Below the pieces are notes generated by a model. It ran no database searches, had not been told where the DNA came from, and saw only the letters and a list, made by a program, of their open reading frames with translations. A stretch of 64,000 nt of DNA from Acetonema longum DSM 6540. Its GTDB lineage: Bacteria; Bacillota; Negativicutes; Sporomusales; Acetonemataceae. Location of the stretch: positions 16,673 to 80,672 of the forward strand of contig NZ_AFGF01000081.1 in assembly GCF_000219125.1 (NCBI RefSeq). Direction: 5' to 3'. This document shows, piece after piece, positions 24,608 through 34,788 of the stretch (positions within the stretch are counted from its first letter, which is position 1; the number at the start of each line of letters is the position of its first letter). The position numbers and the translations under genes were made by a program.

Positions 24608-25255
24608 TCATAAAAAATTCTCCAGCGGAATATCCTCCACCGGGTACATTGTCCAGTCAGCATCGTCAAAATGCCACCATTCGCTGCCCAGAGAGCGAAA
24701 GCCGGCTTGTTCCATAACTTCGGCCAAATAGGCTGCGTTGCTCTGGGCAAAAGGAGAAATACCGGGATAGTCGCGCTGGGCCCGGTAGGAAAAGTCGTCA
24801 AACTCCGAAGGCATGATCAGTTCACGGCCTTGCTCATCAACCAGTGTCACATCCACGGCGGTTCCCCGGTTATGCCGGGAAGCATTTCCCTGAGGATTGG
24901 CCACATAACGCCGATCCGGCACCAGCTTCCAAAAAATTTTTTGTACGGATAAAGGGCGGTATGCATCCCATATCTTAAGCCGGAACCCCCGTTTGGCAAA
25001 TTCGGCATTGGCCCGGGCCAGCTTTTCGGCTGTCCCCCGGCGCAGGACACAAACGTTCGCGGTATAAACCTGTCTGCCGGTAAAATTGTGGATTCCGGCA
25101 TAACGCATATCAATATAGATCGCAGGATCAATATTCTGTATCTTGACCAGGTCCTGCTGGGACCCTGCCGCTAACGAATAGACCGGCGGCAATAACAATA
25201 AGGCGGCCGCCGTCATCATCACTTTCAGGCATTGCTGACCACTGAACCACTGCAA
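24608..25255 (-). CDS. D-Ala-D-Ala dipeptidase (VanX/DdpX type, M15D)
   Basis: A 215-residue exported zinc dipeptidase. Conserved motifs are visible: YIDMRYAGIHNFTGRQVY, the arginine-containing WDAYRPLSVQ, SRHNRGTAVDVTL (His and Asp zinc ligands) and SEWWHFD (Glu base and His ligand). A signal peptide (MMTAAALLLLPPVYSLAAG) is present, so it works outside the cytoplasm on D-Ala-D-Ala or on cell-wall peptides. The TTG start at 25255 is suggested by GGGGAGGG six bases upstream; the in-frame ATG-ATG nearer the signal peptide is an alternative. No vanRS or vanHA genes lie nearby, so it is probably not a glycopeptide-resistance gene. Confidence 0.87.
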   Translation of the reverse strand: MQWFSGQQCLKVMMTAAALLLLPPVYSLAAGSQQDLVKIQNIDPAIYIDMRYAGIHNFTGRQVYTANVCVLRRGTAEKLARANAEFAKRGFRLKIWDAYRPLSVQKIFWKLVPDRRYVANPQGNASRHNRGTAVDVTLVDEQGRELIMPSEFDDFSYRAQRDYPGISPFAQSNAAYLAEVMEQAGFRSLGSEWWHFDDADWTMYPVEDIPLENFL

Positions 25256-25304
25256 TAAGGACCCTCCCCGGATTAAAGGTAATAACTTAAGTATACCATA
25301 AATG

Positions 25305-25337
25305 AAACGTTGGGCGCTCCGTTGCCGGAGCGCCCAA
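25305..25337 (-). terminator. Terminator after the XRE regulator
   Basis: TGGGCGCTCCG and CGGAGCGCCCA form an 11-pair stem just after the stop codon at 25347; the tail is only moderately T-rich. Confidence 0.65.
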
Positions 25338-25346
25338 ATCATTCTT

Positions 25347-25646
25347 TTATTGCATGATGCCGGATTGCTTAATCGTGCCGTAAACTTTTACACTATTGTT
25401 GCCCAGAGATTCCAGCAGGACCAAGTCGCCGGTTTCCGGGTCGTGGTAAAGCGAACAATGCTTAACAATATCTGTAATCAAGACGCCAAAATGGTTCGCC
25501 ATTTTTACCAGTACCGGCATGCCGGGGCGCCATGTATTCGACTCGTAATACTGCACTGCAACAGCGGATATCCCTACAGCCGCAGCCAACTCTTCCTGCG
25601 TCATACCGCGCTCGTCACGCAACGAGCGGATGGTATCACCAATCAT
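25347..25646 (-). CDS. XRE-family transcriptional regulator
   Basis: A 99-residue protein. Residues 4-60 are a lambda-repressor-type helix-turn-helix (IRSLRDERGMTQEELAAAVG; ISAVAVQYYESNTWRPGM; LVKMANHFGV). The remaining 35 residues include LYHDPETGDLVLLESLG, a short uncharacterised tail. AGGAGTG precedes the ATG. Its target is unknown; it lies upstream of the dipeptidase gene on the same strand but is separated by a hairpin. Confidence 0.8.
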   Translation of the reverse strand: MIGDTIRSLRDERGMTQEELAAAVGISAVAVQYYESNTWRPGMPVLVKMANHFGVLITDIVKHCSLYHDPETGDLVLLESLGNNSVKVYGTIKQSGIMQ

Positions 25647-25841
25647 TCCATCACTCCTAATAAAGCGCTGATTTGATACGATACCATCTTATCATCAGGC
25701 ACAAGAATCCACAAAGGCCGCAAAATGTGGTGGATTATCGTTTTCCCCTGTAAAAGCGGTCTTTTAGGATTTATGACCTGCTACTACAAGAGTCCTAAGT
25801 CCTGCTCCCAAAATCGCCCTCCCCCAAAGGTCCTAAGGGGA

Positions 25842-25966
25842 CCGTTGAATAAAGGCTCATCTGCGTCGTTGCTCCTGCGGGCGGGCGTTCGACGTACCCT
25901 CCGAACGTACAGTCTCACGCCCGTCCTCATCGCGCCTAGCATCTGAACCTTTTTGAACGGCCCCAG
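25842..25966. repeat. Dispersed palindromic repeat, copy 2
   Basis: CCGTTGAATAAAGGCTCATCTGC at the left and GCATCTGAACCTTTTTGAACGG at the right are inverted relative to each other, with the internal block ctgcgggcgggcg / cgcccgtcctcat. Same family as 6040-6163. It lies 38 bases past the addA stop codon on the minus strand. The other bases of this intergenic stretch (25647-26003) show nothing recognisable apart from the XRE promoter region. Confidence 0.8.
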
Positions 25967-26003
25967 TTTCGAGGCTGCAGATAAATCCGATAAACCTTTT
26001 GGG

Positions 26004-29000
26004 TTACACCCGTATGGCTTGCTGCAAGTGGAAGGAGTAGAGGTATTTCTCCTTCACCGGCTGCTTGAGGATTTGTTCCAGGGCTTCGGCGTAAATGGTG
26101 ATTTGAGCTGAATATTTTTCTGTGAGGGCTTGGGCATTTTCTATCGCGTCGGTTTTATAATCCACCAGCACCATGGTATCATCCTCCTCGGCAAAGAGAC
26201 AGTCTACAACGCCCTGAATAAAGATCTCATCGGAGCTGCCGGCCAGTTCGCTGTAGAAGCGGCCAGCCGGAGTCATCACGCTGAAGGGCAGCTCCCGTCT
26301 GACCCATTTCGCCCGGCGCAGCCGCTGACCGATGGGACTGGCCAGAAAATCGACGATAGACTGAGGGGATATGGTTTCTTCTTCTTCCAACAGCAGGATC
26401 TCCTGTTCCACCATCTGTTCCAATTGGCGCCTGACAGCTGGAAGAGTCGCCACCTGGTTCAGATCCAGGTGCTGGACCGCTGTGTGCAGGATAGTCCCCA
26501 GCTCGGCCTGGCTGAACCGGCCGCTTAGCTGGACGAATCTGGGTTTGGCATAGGTTTTGGCGCTGTATCTCTGCTGCCCGTCGTCAGGCTGGGCGAAGCG
26601 GCGTTTAATCTCGGTGACGGTCAGTTTGGCAGGCTTGCCTGCCGCCGCCTGCTGTTGATACTGCCAGGACAGACGATCTCTGACCCAGCTTTCCTCACTG
26701 CCGGCCGGTATCGGTTCCAGGCAGCGGACTTGCTCCCAGAAGACGGGCAGATCGACCGCTGGCTGGACATCGTCTCCTTTGACCGCAGCCGGATGAATCG
26801 TCACTTGCCAGCAGGACGGGTCTTTGATCAGGCTAGAGGCAGAATCGGCCAAGCCGGCTAGTTTCCTCAAGGGAAGCCCCTCCGGGTGGCGGCTGACTGC
26901 CGGTCCGAGCCAATCGAGATAATGGGCCGCACCGGCAATAATAGAATCCGGCAGGGCCAGGAGCGGACGATCCAGGGTCTGGCTCCAGACCGAACATTTT
27001 TCCGCCAATTTGGCCACCGAACCGGTCATGATCAGTTTTTCCCTGGCCCGGGTCATTGCCACGTAAAGCACCCGCAGTTCCTCGGCTTTTGCCTGCCGGA
27101 TCATGGTCTCAATCATGCCGTACCGGGCTAGAGTCGGATAGCGGAAGCGTTCCTGGGGCAAGGTGACATAGGGACCGATGCCTAAGTCCTGGTGGCAGAG
27201 AATGGGCTGCCGGGTGTCGCTTAGATTCATACCCTTGCCCAGATCAGCCAGGAATACCACCGGAAATTCCAGCCCTTTGCTTTTATGAATGCTCATGATC
27301 CGGACCACATTCTCGTTTTCACCCAGGGCCCTGGCTGTGGATAAGTCAGAGCCTTTTTGCCGCATCCGGTCAATAAACCGCAGGAAACGGAACAGCCCCC
27401 GGTAATTAGTGGTCTCGTACTGGCGGGCCCGGTCATACAAGGCCCGCAGATTAGCCTGACGAAACACGCCGCCCGGCATTCCTCCCACATAATCATAATA
27501 GCCGGTCTCCCGGTAAATCTGCCAGATGAGTTCCGGCACACTGCGGGTCCGGGCTAATTCCCGCCAATCCCTGATTTTGGCGATGGCCGCAGCCACCTTG
27601 GCGGCTAATAACTGATTAACCGAATTGTCAGAGACAGTCTCCAGGTCGTCCCAGAGATCGGCAGGCGGATTTCGTCCGGCCATTGGTCCCTGTCCTTCTA
27701 AACGAATGACCGCCAGGTCCTCGCTGGCAAAGCCAAACAGGGGCGAGCGCAGCACGGCGGCCAGCTGGATATCCTGCCGGGGGTTATCCAGTATCTGCAG
27801 CAGCGACATAATGACCTGGACTTCGCCCTCCTGGAAGTAGCCGGCTTTCAGTTCGGCATAGGCCGGAATGCCAGCCTGACGCAGCGTGTCCAGCAGATAG
27901 GCAGCCTTGCCTTCCACCGCCCGCAGCAGGATGACGATGTCCCGCCACTCCAGCTGTCGATATTGTTTTTGCCCTTTATCAAATATCATGCTGCCGGATT
28001 CGATCAGAGTCAGAAGGCGTTGACTGATATAAGCGGCTTCCTGTTCAAACCCCGCCAGGGGCTCAGCCGCTTCCCCGGCTGTCGGCGTATTGGAATCTTC
28101 CTGGTCCGCTTCCGGGTCCGGATCGTCTCTCTCCTCTGCCTGGGCCTCCGTTGCCGGACCTGTCCGGGGACGTTCAAAAATATGCAGCTCCACACCGGTC
28201 AGAGAGGTCCCGGGACAATCAGGATAGTCCGGTCCGGGGTTAAGCCGCTCAGCCTCACCATAGTCCATTTCAGCCGCCTGTTCGGTCATCAGCTGAGCGA
28301 AGAGAAAATTGACGGCAGACAATATTTCCGGCCGGCTGCGAAAGTTTTGCGACAGGTCGATGCGGCGGGTGTCCCCCTCCGGTCCCGTCCCGTAGCTGCG
28401 GTATTTAGCCAGAAACAAGCCCGGCTCGGCCAGGCGGAAGCGGTAGATGCTCTGCTTCACATCGCCGACCATAAACCGATTCGGACAACGGGAGGCAATC
28501 AGGCTCAGGATGGTCTCCTGAACGCCGTTGGTATCCTGATATTCATCCACCATGACTTCCAGATACTTGGCCGCCAGCTCCTCCGCCACAGTTGAAGGTT
28601 TTGCGCAGCCCGGCGCTGCATCGGACGCCAGCAGGATTTCCAGGCAATAATGCTCCAAGTCATTAAAATCCACCAGGTTTTTATCCTGTTTGGCCTGACT
28701 ATATTCCCGGCCGTAAGCCAGCGCCACATTCGCCAAGGCCGCCACTACCGGCCTGACCGAGCGCATATCCGCCAGGAGCAGGTCCTGGGAGCGGGAAAAA
28801 TATTTTTCTTTTAGATCATTCACCGTTTTTTTGATTCGTCCGTCCCGCTGTTTATCCTTAAAATATTCTTTCCACTCCGGATCGGCGGTTTTGGCAAGGG
28901 TGGGGATCTTGGCAAACTGCAGGGTGAGCATGACGGCTTCCAGCGCCGTCCAAGACTGTCGCGCCGCCTGCAGCAATTGTTCCACCAGAGCCTTATCCTG

Positions 29001-29747
29001 GCGAAAAGCGTCGGCATAGGGCTCAAAGCCGTCCGTTCGCAAAGCTTCGCCGATCAACGCCTCCAACCGGTAGAGGATCTTCTCCAGCTTAAGAGCAATA
29101 CCGTCCCGAATTAAACCGGACCAGACAGTCTCATCCAGCGTGGCCTCCTCCGCCAGGTCAAATCGTTCCACGGCCTGCTGCAGCCAGTATTGGGGCCAGG
29201 GATGGCTGCGGGAGAAGTCGTACAGCCGGCGGATATAGGATGCCAGAGCCTCGTCTCCGTCCATATCACCGTAATGTTCCACCAGCAGCATAAAATCAGG
29301 ATCCTGGGCCTCATACAACCGGACCAGCAGGGACTCGGCCGTATCCTGGCCCAGGAGTTCCAGTTCTGTGGGATTGCCAATTTTAAAGCCGGGGTCCAGG
29401 TCCACCAGGTAAAAATACTGCCTGACAATGGACTGGCAAAAAGAGTGCAGGGTAGTAATCGACGCCGATGGCAGCAGGGTTAATTGCCGCTGCAGGTGGC
29501 GGGTCGGCTGTTTCTGTGCCAGATCGGCCAGGGCCCCGGCCACCCGCTGACGCATTTCAGCAGCCGCCGCATTGGTGAAGGTAACCACCAGCAGCCTGTC
29601 CACATCCGCCGGATCAGCCGGATCGCTGATGCGCCGGAGGATCCGTTCCACCAGCACCGAGGTTTTGCCAGAGCCGGCAGCGGCAGCCACCAGAATATTT
29701 TGCCCCCGGGCCGTGATTGCCTGTTCTTGTTCCGGTGACCAAGCCAT
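26004..29747 (-). CDS. addA: ATP-dependent helicase/nuclease subunit A
   Basis: A 1247-residue UvrD-type helicase-nuclease, the larger motor of AddAB, which processes double-strand breaks for recombination. Walker A AAAGSGKTSVLV lies near residue 22, MVDEYQDTN is the Walker B/helicase motif, and VMTRAREKL is motif VI. The C-terminal RecB-type nuclease includes LVDYKTDAI. The ATG overlaps the addB stop codon by one base (TGATG) and AAGGAGG sits within the end of addB, so translation is coupled. It is the last gene of a three-gene operon. Confidence 0.95.
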   Translation of the reverse strand: MAWSPEQEQAITARGQNILVAAAAGSGKTSVLVERILRRISDPADPADVDRLLVVTFTNAAAAEMRQRVAGALADLAQKQPTRHLQRQLTLLPSASITTLHSFCQSIVRQYFYLVDLDPGFKIGNPTELELLGQDTAESLLVRLYEAQDPDFMLLVEHYGDMDGDEALASYIRRLYDFSRSHPWPQYWLQQAVERFDLAEEATLDETVWSGLIRDGIALKLEKILYRLEALIGEALRTDGFEPYADAFRQDKALVEQLLQAARQSWTALEAVMLTLQFAKIPTLAKTADPEWKEYFKDKQRDGRIKKTVNDLKEKYFSRSQDLLLADMRSVRPVVAALANVALAYGREYSQAKQDKNLVDFNDLEHYCLEILLASDAAPGCAKPSTVAEELAAKYLEVMVDEYQDTNGVQETILSLIASRCPNRFMVGDVKQSIYRFRLAEPGLFLAKYRSYGTGPEGDTRRIDLSQNFRSRPEILSAVNFLFAQLMTEQAAEMDYGEAERLNPGPDYPDCPGTSLTGVELHIFERPRTGPATEAQAEERDDPDPEADQEDSNTPTAGEAAEPLAGFEQEAAYISQRLLTLIESGSMIFDKGQKQYRQLEWRDIVILLRAVEGKAAYLLDTLRQAGIPAYAELKAGYFQEGEVQVIMSLLQILDNPRQDIQLAAVLRSPLFGFASEDLAVIRLEGQGPMAGRNPPADLWDDLETVSDNSVNQLLAAKVAAAIAKIRDWRELARTRSVPELIWQIYRETGYYDYVGGMPGGVFRQANLRALYDRARQYETTNYRGLFRFLRFIDRMRQKGSDLSTARALGENENVVRIMSIHKSKGLEFPVVFLADLGKGMNLSDTRQPILCHQDLGIGPYVTLPQERFRYPTLARYGMIETMIRQAKAEELRVLYVAMTRAREKLIMTGSVAKLAEKCSVWSQTLDRPLLALPDSIIAGAAHYLDWLGPAVSRHPEGLPLRKLAGLADSASSLIKDPSCWQVTIHPAAVKGDDVQPAVDLPVFWEQVRCLEPIPAGSEESWVRDRLSWQYQQQAAAGKPAKLTVTEIKRRFAQPDDGQQRYSAKTYAKPRFVQLSGRFSQAELGTILHTAVQHLDLNQVATLPAVRRQLEQMVEQEILLLEEEETISPQSIVDFLASPIGQRLRRAKWVRRELPFSVMTPAGRFYSELAGSSDEIFIQGVVDCLFAEEDDTMVLVDYKTDAIENAQALTEKYSAQITIYAEALEQILKQPVKEKYLYSFHLQQAIRV

Positions 29748-32700
29748 CAGGGTTTCCTCCTTTCATTCAACAGCTTCATAATCGCAGTGTCGTCCAGGCT
29801 GGCTAGCTGCTGAAACTGGTTTTCCGGCAGCAGCCGGTCAAATTGGCACACCGGCCGGTAACGGCAGTAGCGGCAGGCTGTCTGCTGCTCTATTTTATAG
29901 GGCCTGATGGCGATATCGCCGTCCAGGATCTGTCCGGCGGTTTGTACGCATTGATCCCCTACGTGCCGCAGCAGAAGTTCAAACTCTTCCATGGATTTGA
30001 CGCTGCCGGCAGCAGCCTTGAGGATTTCATCATTTTTGGTCAGACCGACTTTGGTAAATTTGGACCAGGTTTGAATTTCCTGATCAAGGGACCGGATTAT
30101 CCGAGGATCAGCCAGGACCCAGCCCGGCATTTTCAGCTGTCCGTTCAACTCCTGAATCATCTTTTCCGGCAGGATATACTGGTCCTTGGACAATTTAGGA
30201 TTCATCAAGTAGCAGTACAGCACTCCCGCCGGCAAGGCGTCATCCCCTACCAGCTGCCTGGCCCCCTGCCGGGCGGCCAGGAGATAGGTCAACAATTGCA
30301 ATCTCAGTCCATAATAAACTTCAGGTAACCGTAAGGTGGCATGGCCCGACTTATAGTCAATGATCAGGAGATAGTTCCGGCCCTCATGCTCGGCGCAGTC
30401 GATCCGGTCGATCTGGCCGGCCAGCTCCAGTTTCGTCCCGCCGTCCAGATCAAATACCAGCGCCGGCAGCCCGCCCTCACGACCGAAGGATTGTTCCAGG
30501 GCAATGGGTTTAAAGCGGCTGACCCGGTCAAACTCCGCCAATCGGCCAATGACCCGCCGGACCGTGCGGCGCAGCCGCTTTTCCCAATGCCTGAACTGGG
30601 CTGAACTGAACAGAATCTCATGCTGCAGCTTGGGGGCCAGTTCATCCACGCAAACTTCACACAGAGCACTGACCGCTTCATCCGTAAGGTCGCCCCAATG
30701 CCGGTCCGGCTCCCTTTCCCGCACCAGCTCGTCGAACCGCCGCATCACAGCGTGAAGCAGCATCCCAATGCCGGGAGCCTCCAGCCGAAAGACCGGCCGT
30801 TCTTTCAGATTCAGGCCATAGCGGGCGAAGTGCTGAAAGGGACAGGCCCGATAGGTTTCAAAGGCAGTCACGCTCCCGCGCAAAACCGTATCTTTCGTAT
30901 ATAGGCGGCCAGCGGTATAGACGGCAAGAGGCCGGACCTGGTTGACGTGAAACAGGCCGGCCAGGGAGCGGGCCAAATAAGTTTTCCATTGAGGCTCCGC
31001 CAGACAGAATCGGTAAATCTCCCGCCACAGTGGGTCAATATCCGTTTGGCCGCAGGTAAGACAGCGGCGTAAAGCAGCTGTCAGCAAGGAGACGCTTTGC
31101 CGGGGATGAGCCAGATAGTCCTTCTCAGTGCCGGCTGCCGGTTCCAGACCGAAGGATTCAACGCCGCAGTCCGGCGCCAGTTCCTTCAGCCGTCGAACCG
31201 CCATCGATGGCTGCAACCCGGTCCCTTCGGCATCGGCCAGGGGATAGCTGACCCAAAGCATGTCACTGGCCCGGGTCATAGCCGTATACATCAGATAATT
31301 GGCGGCAAAAGCCGATGACGTGCCGGCCGGCGGCAGCTTCCACTCCAGGGCTGCCAATTCCTCCCGGTCGGCGGCTGTCAACAGCCCTTCCTCCCGGACC
31401 CGGGGCGGCAGGACACCGTCATTGACTCCCGGCAGATACACCGCCTTGGCCCGCAGCAGGCGAACCCGTTCCAGGGGTGTAACCAGCACATGATCCAGTC
31501 CGGCCGGAATCAAGCCCAAAGTCAGGCCGTCCAATCCTTCGTTCAGGATGTCCCGATACTCCCGCAGGCTGATAGGATCATCGCCACAGCTGGCGACGAT
31601 TTCGTCAAACAGCTCTACCACCGAGTTCCATACCTGGCGATGCTCGTCAGCCTGAGCCAAGCGGCCGGCCTGTTCGGCTGAAGCCGACCACCGGACCAGA
31701 GTGTCCGGAATGGCTAATTCCAGGGCCAGTTCATACACTCGTCCGGTATATTCCCGGGCTGTCCCCCGACGCGGCAGAGAGCGGGCAAAGGCGACCAGCG
31801 GACCAGCGGAAGCCCGGCGTATAGCCTGAATCCGGTCCAGCTTGTCCTGCTGCTTTTCTTTGATTTCTTCGTCTTCTTCCATACTGTAGCGCCTGACGAA
31901 ATCCCAGGGCATTTCGTCAGTCCAGTGTTTGCCCCGGATGCCGAACTCCAGAACATAGTTTTCCAGCAGGTCAATGTCTTCCGCCGGCAGGTCAATAAAG
32001 CCGGTCTTCAGTGCCCGGAAAACCGGCTCATAATCAAACTGCTCCAGGATAACGTCCAGAGCCGAACGCAAAAATTCTGCCAGAGGGTGATATCCGGCCG
32101 GCCGCGGCCTGTCCACAAAACAGGGAATGTCATGATCGGCAAAGGTAATCTCCAAAATTTCCATATAAGAAGCCGGATTAGCCACCAGCACGGCAATATC
32201 TTTCCAGCGGTACTTCTTCTCCCGGCAGAGACGGATCATATCCCGGGCAATCGCCTCGACCTCCACCCGGCAGTTGGCGGCTTCGGCAATGATCAGGCTC
32301 CCGTCGGCCGCCGGTCCGGGCGCGGTCTGATAAGCCGCCCAGCACCGCTCGATATGGCCCAGGAGAGGCGCCCGATAGCGGCCGGGAGACTCTACCGGGA
32401 CTTCCCGCCAATCCCAGCCGTTTTGATTGGCGAACTGTTTGAGGGCCTCATAGGTCTGCCACTGGCGGTGATATAAAGACTCTTCCCGGCGGTGCTCCGG
32501 ATTGGCCGGATCATCCAGGCAGAGGGTGATGGTCATTTGAGCGGCGGTTTGCCCCAGGGCCGTCAATACCCGGTACTCCTCTCCCGTAAACCAGTCAAAG
32601 CCGTCCAGCCATATCCTGGCGCTTTGAATCAAGTGGGAGCGGCTGATCCGTTCGGCCATCAGGGAAAGATAGTCCGACGGATCCGTATAGCGACCAGCCA

Positions 32701-33217
32701 TGTGTGCCTCATATTCGCCATAGACCAATGCCAGGTCGGCCAGTTTGGCCGCCAGAGCCGGCTTGACCAGCAGCCGTCCGTCCCCCTGACCGACGCTGAT
32801 CCCGGCCAGATCCTGGGGTTTGAGACCATAGGCCTTGCATTCGTCCAATAATGTCAGCAGGGTCTGGGAAAATGTTCTCTGCCTGGCTGCCTGTTTTAAC
32901 AGGCCTAACTGGGAGCCATACTCGGCCAGGATCTTACGGACGATCATCCGTCTGGCCAGGTCGCTGGCGGCAGGCCGGGCGGCGCCGCCGGTCTCGCTCA
33001 GCACCATCTGGGCCAGCCGGCGAAACCCCAGCACACGGGCGGCGATAAAGCCGCCGCTGGCGGCCAGCTCCCGTTCAGCCTGAAAAGTTGCCTGTTCGGG
33101 GGTTAACAAAATAAGCGGGCTGCCCAATTGCTGCCTGCCCGCCTGTTCCCGGACCTCATCCAGGCAGGCGCAGGTTTTGCCTGCCCCGGCCCGGCCATAT
33201 AATAATCGAATATCCAT
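29747..33217 (-). CDS. addB: ATP-dependent helicase/nuclease subunit B
   Basis: A 1156-residue partner of AddA. The N-terminal P-loop LLYGRAGAGKTCACLDE is intact, and the C-terminal nuclease region ends with a cysteine cluster (TACRYCRYRPVCQF) that, with YRACPFQHF upstream, would hold the 4Fe-4S cluster typical of AddB. LIIDYKSG carries the nuclease Asp-Tyr-Lys motif. The ATG overlaps the stop codon of the upstream PAS-GGDEF-HD-GYP gene (TAATG) and its GGAGG lies inside that gene. Confidence 0.95.
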   Translation of the reverse strand: MDIRLLYGRAGAGKTCACLDEVREQAGRQQLGSPLILLTPEQATFQAERELAASGGFIAARVLGFRRLAQMVLSETGGAARPAASDLARRMIVRKILAEYGSQLGLLKQAARQRTFSQTLLTLLDECKAYGLKPQDLAGISVGQGDGRLLVKPALAAKLADLALVYGEYEAHMAGRYTDPSDYLSLMAERISRSHLIQSARIWLDGFDWFTGEEYRVLTALGQTAAQMTITLCLDDPANPEHRREESLYHRQWQTYEALKQFANQNGWDWREVPVESPGRYRAPLLGHIERCWAAYQTAPGPAADGSLIIAEAANCRVEVEAIARDMIRLCREKKYRWKDIAVLVANPASYMEILEITFADHDIPCFVDRPRPAGYHPLAEFLRSALDVILEQFDYEPVFRALKTGFIDLPAEDIDLLENYVLEFGIRGKHWTDEMPWDFVRRYSMEEDEEIKEKQQDKLDRIQAIRRASAGPLVAFARSLPRRGTAREYTGRVYELALELAIPDTLVRWSASAEQAGRLAQADEHRQVWNSVVELFDEIVASCGDDPISLREYRDILNEGLDGLTLGLIPAGLDHVLVTPLERVRLLRAKAVYLPGVNDGVLPPRVREEGLLTAADREELAALEWKLPPAGTSSAFAANYLMYTAMTRASDMLWVSYPLADAEGTGLQPSMAVRRLKELAPDCGVESFGLEPAAGTEKDYLAHPRQSVSLLTAALRRCLTCGQTDIDPLWREIYRFCLAEPQWKTYLARSLAGLFHVNQVRPLAVYTAGRLYTKDTVLRGSVTAFETYRACPFQHFARYGLNLKERPVFRLEAPGIGMLLHAVMRRFDELVREREPDRHWGDLTDEAVSALCEVCVDELAPKLQHEILFSSAQFRHWEKRLRRTVRRVIGRLAEFDRVSRFKPIALEQSFGREGGLPALVFDLDGGTKLELAGQIDRIDCAEHEGRNYLLIIDYKSGHATLRLPEVYYGLRLQLLTYLLAARQGARQLVGDDALPAGVLYCYLMNPKLSKDQYILPEKMIQELNGQLKMPGWVLADPRIIRSLDQEIQTWSKFTKVGLTKNDEILKAAAGSVKSMEEFELLLRHVGDQCVQTAGQILDGDIAIRPYKIEQQTACRYCRYRPVCQFDRLLPENQFQQLASLDDTAIMKLLNERRKP

Positions 33218-34788
33218 TATTTGCCTCCTTGTGGATCGATCTCCTCAACCATCGCCACAAATACTTCCACCAATTTGGGATCAAACTGGATGCCGGCCTG
33301 AGCCTTTAATTCGGCTATAGCCTGCTGTTTCGTCAGAGCCTGGCGGTAAGGACGGTCGGCCGTCATCACTTCATAAGCGTCAGCCACAGCCAGAATCCGG
33401 CTCTCCAGCGGTATTGCCTCTCCCTTCAGACCGAGAGGATAGCCTGACCCATTCCAAAATTCGTGATGCTTGAGCACCCAGTCGGCGATCCCCGCCAGTT
33501 CCGGGATAAACCGGGTAATGCGATAACCGATCTCGCAATGCCGGCATATTTCCTGAAATTCCTCCGTCGTAAGCGGCGCCGATTTATAAATAATCTCAGT
33601 CGCAATCCCGACCTTGCCGATATCATGAAACTGGGCTAATAGATTTAAATTCCTCCGCTGGCTTTTGCGCAGCTGCAACCGTTCCCCGATCATGCCGATA
33701 AACAATTGCAGGCGATGGGCATGATCATAATCAAAAAAGTCGCATCTCTCCAGAGCCTGCAGCATTCCCTTCACCATAGCGGTCCTGGTGTCCCGTCCGT
33801 CCATCAGTTTATGCCGGTACATGGCGTTATCGGCTTGCTGGAACAGGTTATTCATATCCACAGCATCCACGTCACTGATGGCGTACCCCACCGACAGTCC
33901 CAGCGGAATGCTCGGGTTTAGCTTGTTGTAGACAGCCTCTCTGTCCTGTATGCGGCGGCAGATTCTCTCCAGGACCGAAGAACTGATCCGGGGCAGCAGA
34001 ATGGCAAATTCATCGCCGCCAATCCTGGCCACCACGTCGCTGTCGCGAAAGCATTCCGTTAAGATGCGGGCTACCGCAATAATCAACGTATCGCCATGTT
34101 CATGCCCCAGAGTGTCGTTAATCAATTTGAGCCCGTCCACATCACAGACAACGATTCCCACCGGCAGCTGCCGGCCACCGGCCAGCCGCCGCATTTCCTG
34201 CTGAAAATAAGCCCGGTTATAGAGCCCGGTCAGGGAATCATGCAAGCTGAGATAGTGAAACTGATCTTCTATTTTCTTGCGTTCCGTCACGTCCCTCACA
34301 ATGGCCAGGATTTCATCCTCCGCCGAAGCCACCAGTCTGGCCTCGCAGTCAGAAACCGTTGCTCCGGTCTTCAGCCGGTACTCAAAAATCTGAGGATGAC
34401 CACTGTCCCGCAAGGCCTGGATGCCCTGCCGGTAGAGCTGAGCAATGTCCGGCGGATAGATCTCTTCAACGGACAGCCCGTGTAATTCCTTCGCCGGGGC
34501 GGCCATGACTTCCAAACAATCTCCCTCAGAGCTAAACCGGACAATCTGGTCCGGAATCGCCGCAAGGATACCCCTCAATTTGATCTCTTCCTGCTGCCGG
34601 AGTTGGTCCGTTTTTTTGCCATCGGTCAAATCCTGACCGATTTGAACCGCCTGCCGCCGCTTGCTATGGATCAGCAGTACAATGATCAGCAAGGTTGTCA
34701 GGGCTATTCCGCATATCAGACTTTCAACTAAAGAAGATTGGGCCATATAAGCACTCTGCATTGTCTGAAATTGTTCTATTGCCAACAT
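33217..34788 (-). CDS. PAS-GGDEF-HD-GYP cyclic-di-GMP protein
   Basis: A 523-residue membrane-anchored signalling protein. An N-terminal membrane segment (LICGIALTTLLIIVLLI, near 24-40) is followed by a PAS domain (about 70-175), then a GGDEF domain with RIGGDEFAILLP and an upstream RDSD I-site (RxxD), then an HD-GYP domain with QFHDIGKVG, HHEFWNGSGYP and VADAYEVMTADRPYR. Both cyclase and phosphodiesterase signatures look intact, so it may make or break c-di-GMP depending on signal. AGAGGTG precedes the ATG at 34788. It is the first gene of a coupled operon with addB and addA. Confidence 0.9.
   Translation of the reverse strand: MLAIEQFQTMQSAYMAQSSLVESLICGIALTTLLIIVLLIHSKRRQAVQIGQDLTDGKKTDQLRQQEEIKLRGILAAIPDQIVRFSSEGDCLEVMAAPAKELHGLSVEEIYPPDIAQLYRQGIQALRDSGHPQIFEYRLKTGATVSDCEARLVASAEDEILAIVRDVTERKKIEDQFHYLSLHDSLTGLYNRAYFQQEMRRLAGGRQLPVGIVVCDVDGLKLINDTLGHEHGDTLIIAVARILTECFRDSDVVARIGGDEFAILLPRISSSVLERICRRIQDREAVYNKLNPSIPLGLSVGYAISDVDAVDMNNLFQQADNAMYRHKLMDGRDTRTAMVKGMLQALERCDFFDYDHAHRLQLFIGMIGERLQLRKSQRRNLNLLAQFHDIGKVGIATEIIYKSAPLTTEEFQEICRHCEIGYRITRFIPELAGIADWVLKHHEFWNGSGYPLGLKGEAIPLESRILAVADAYEVMTADRPYRQALTKQQAIAELKAQAGIQFDPKLVEVFVAMVEEIDPQGGK

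Noticed and set aside
24608..25255. Vancomycin-resistance cluster suggested by the VanX-like gene
   Set aside because: No vanA/B ligase, vanH or two-component genes are nearby; a wall-peptide or recycling dipeptidase is more likely.
27963..28595. 210-codon open frame antisense to addA
   Set aside because: No ribosome binding site or motif; high G+C coding sequence often leaves such shadows open.
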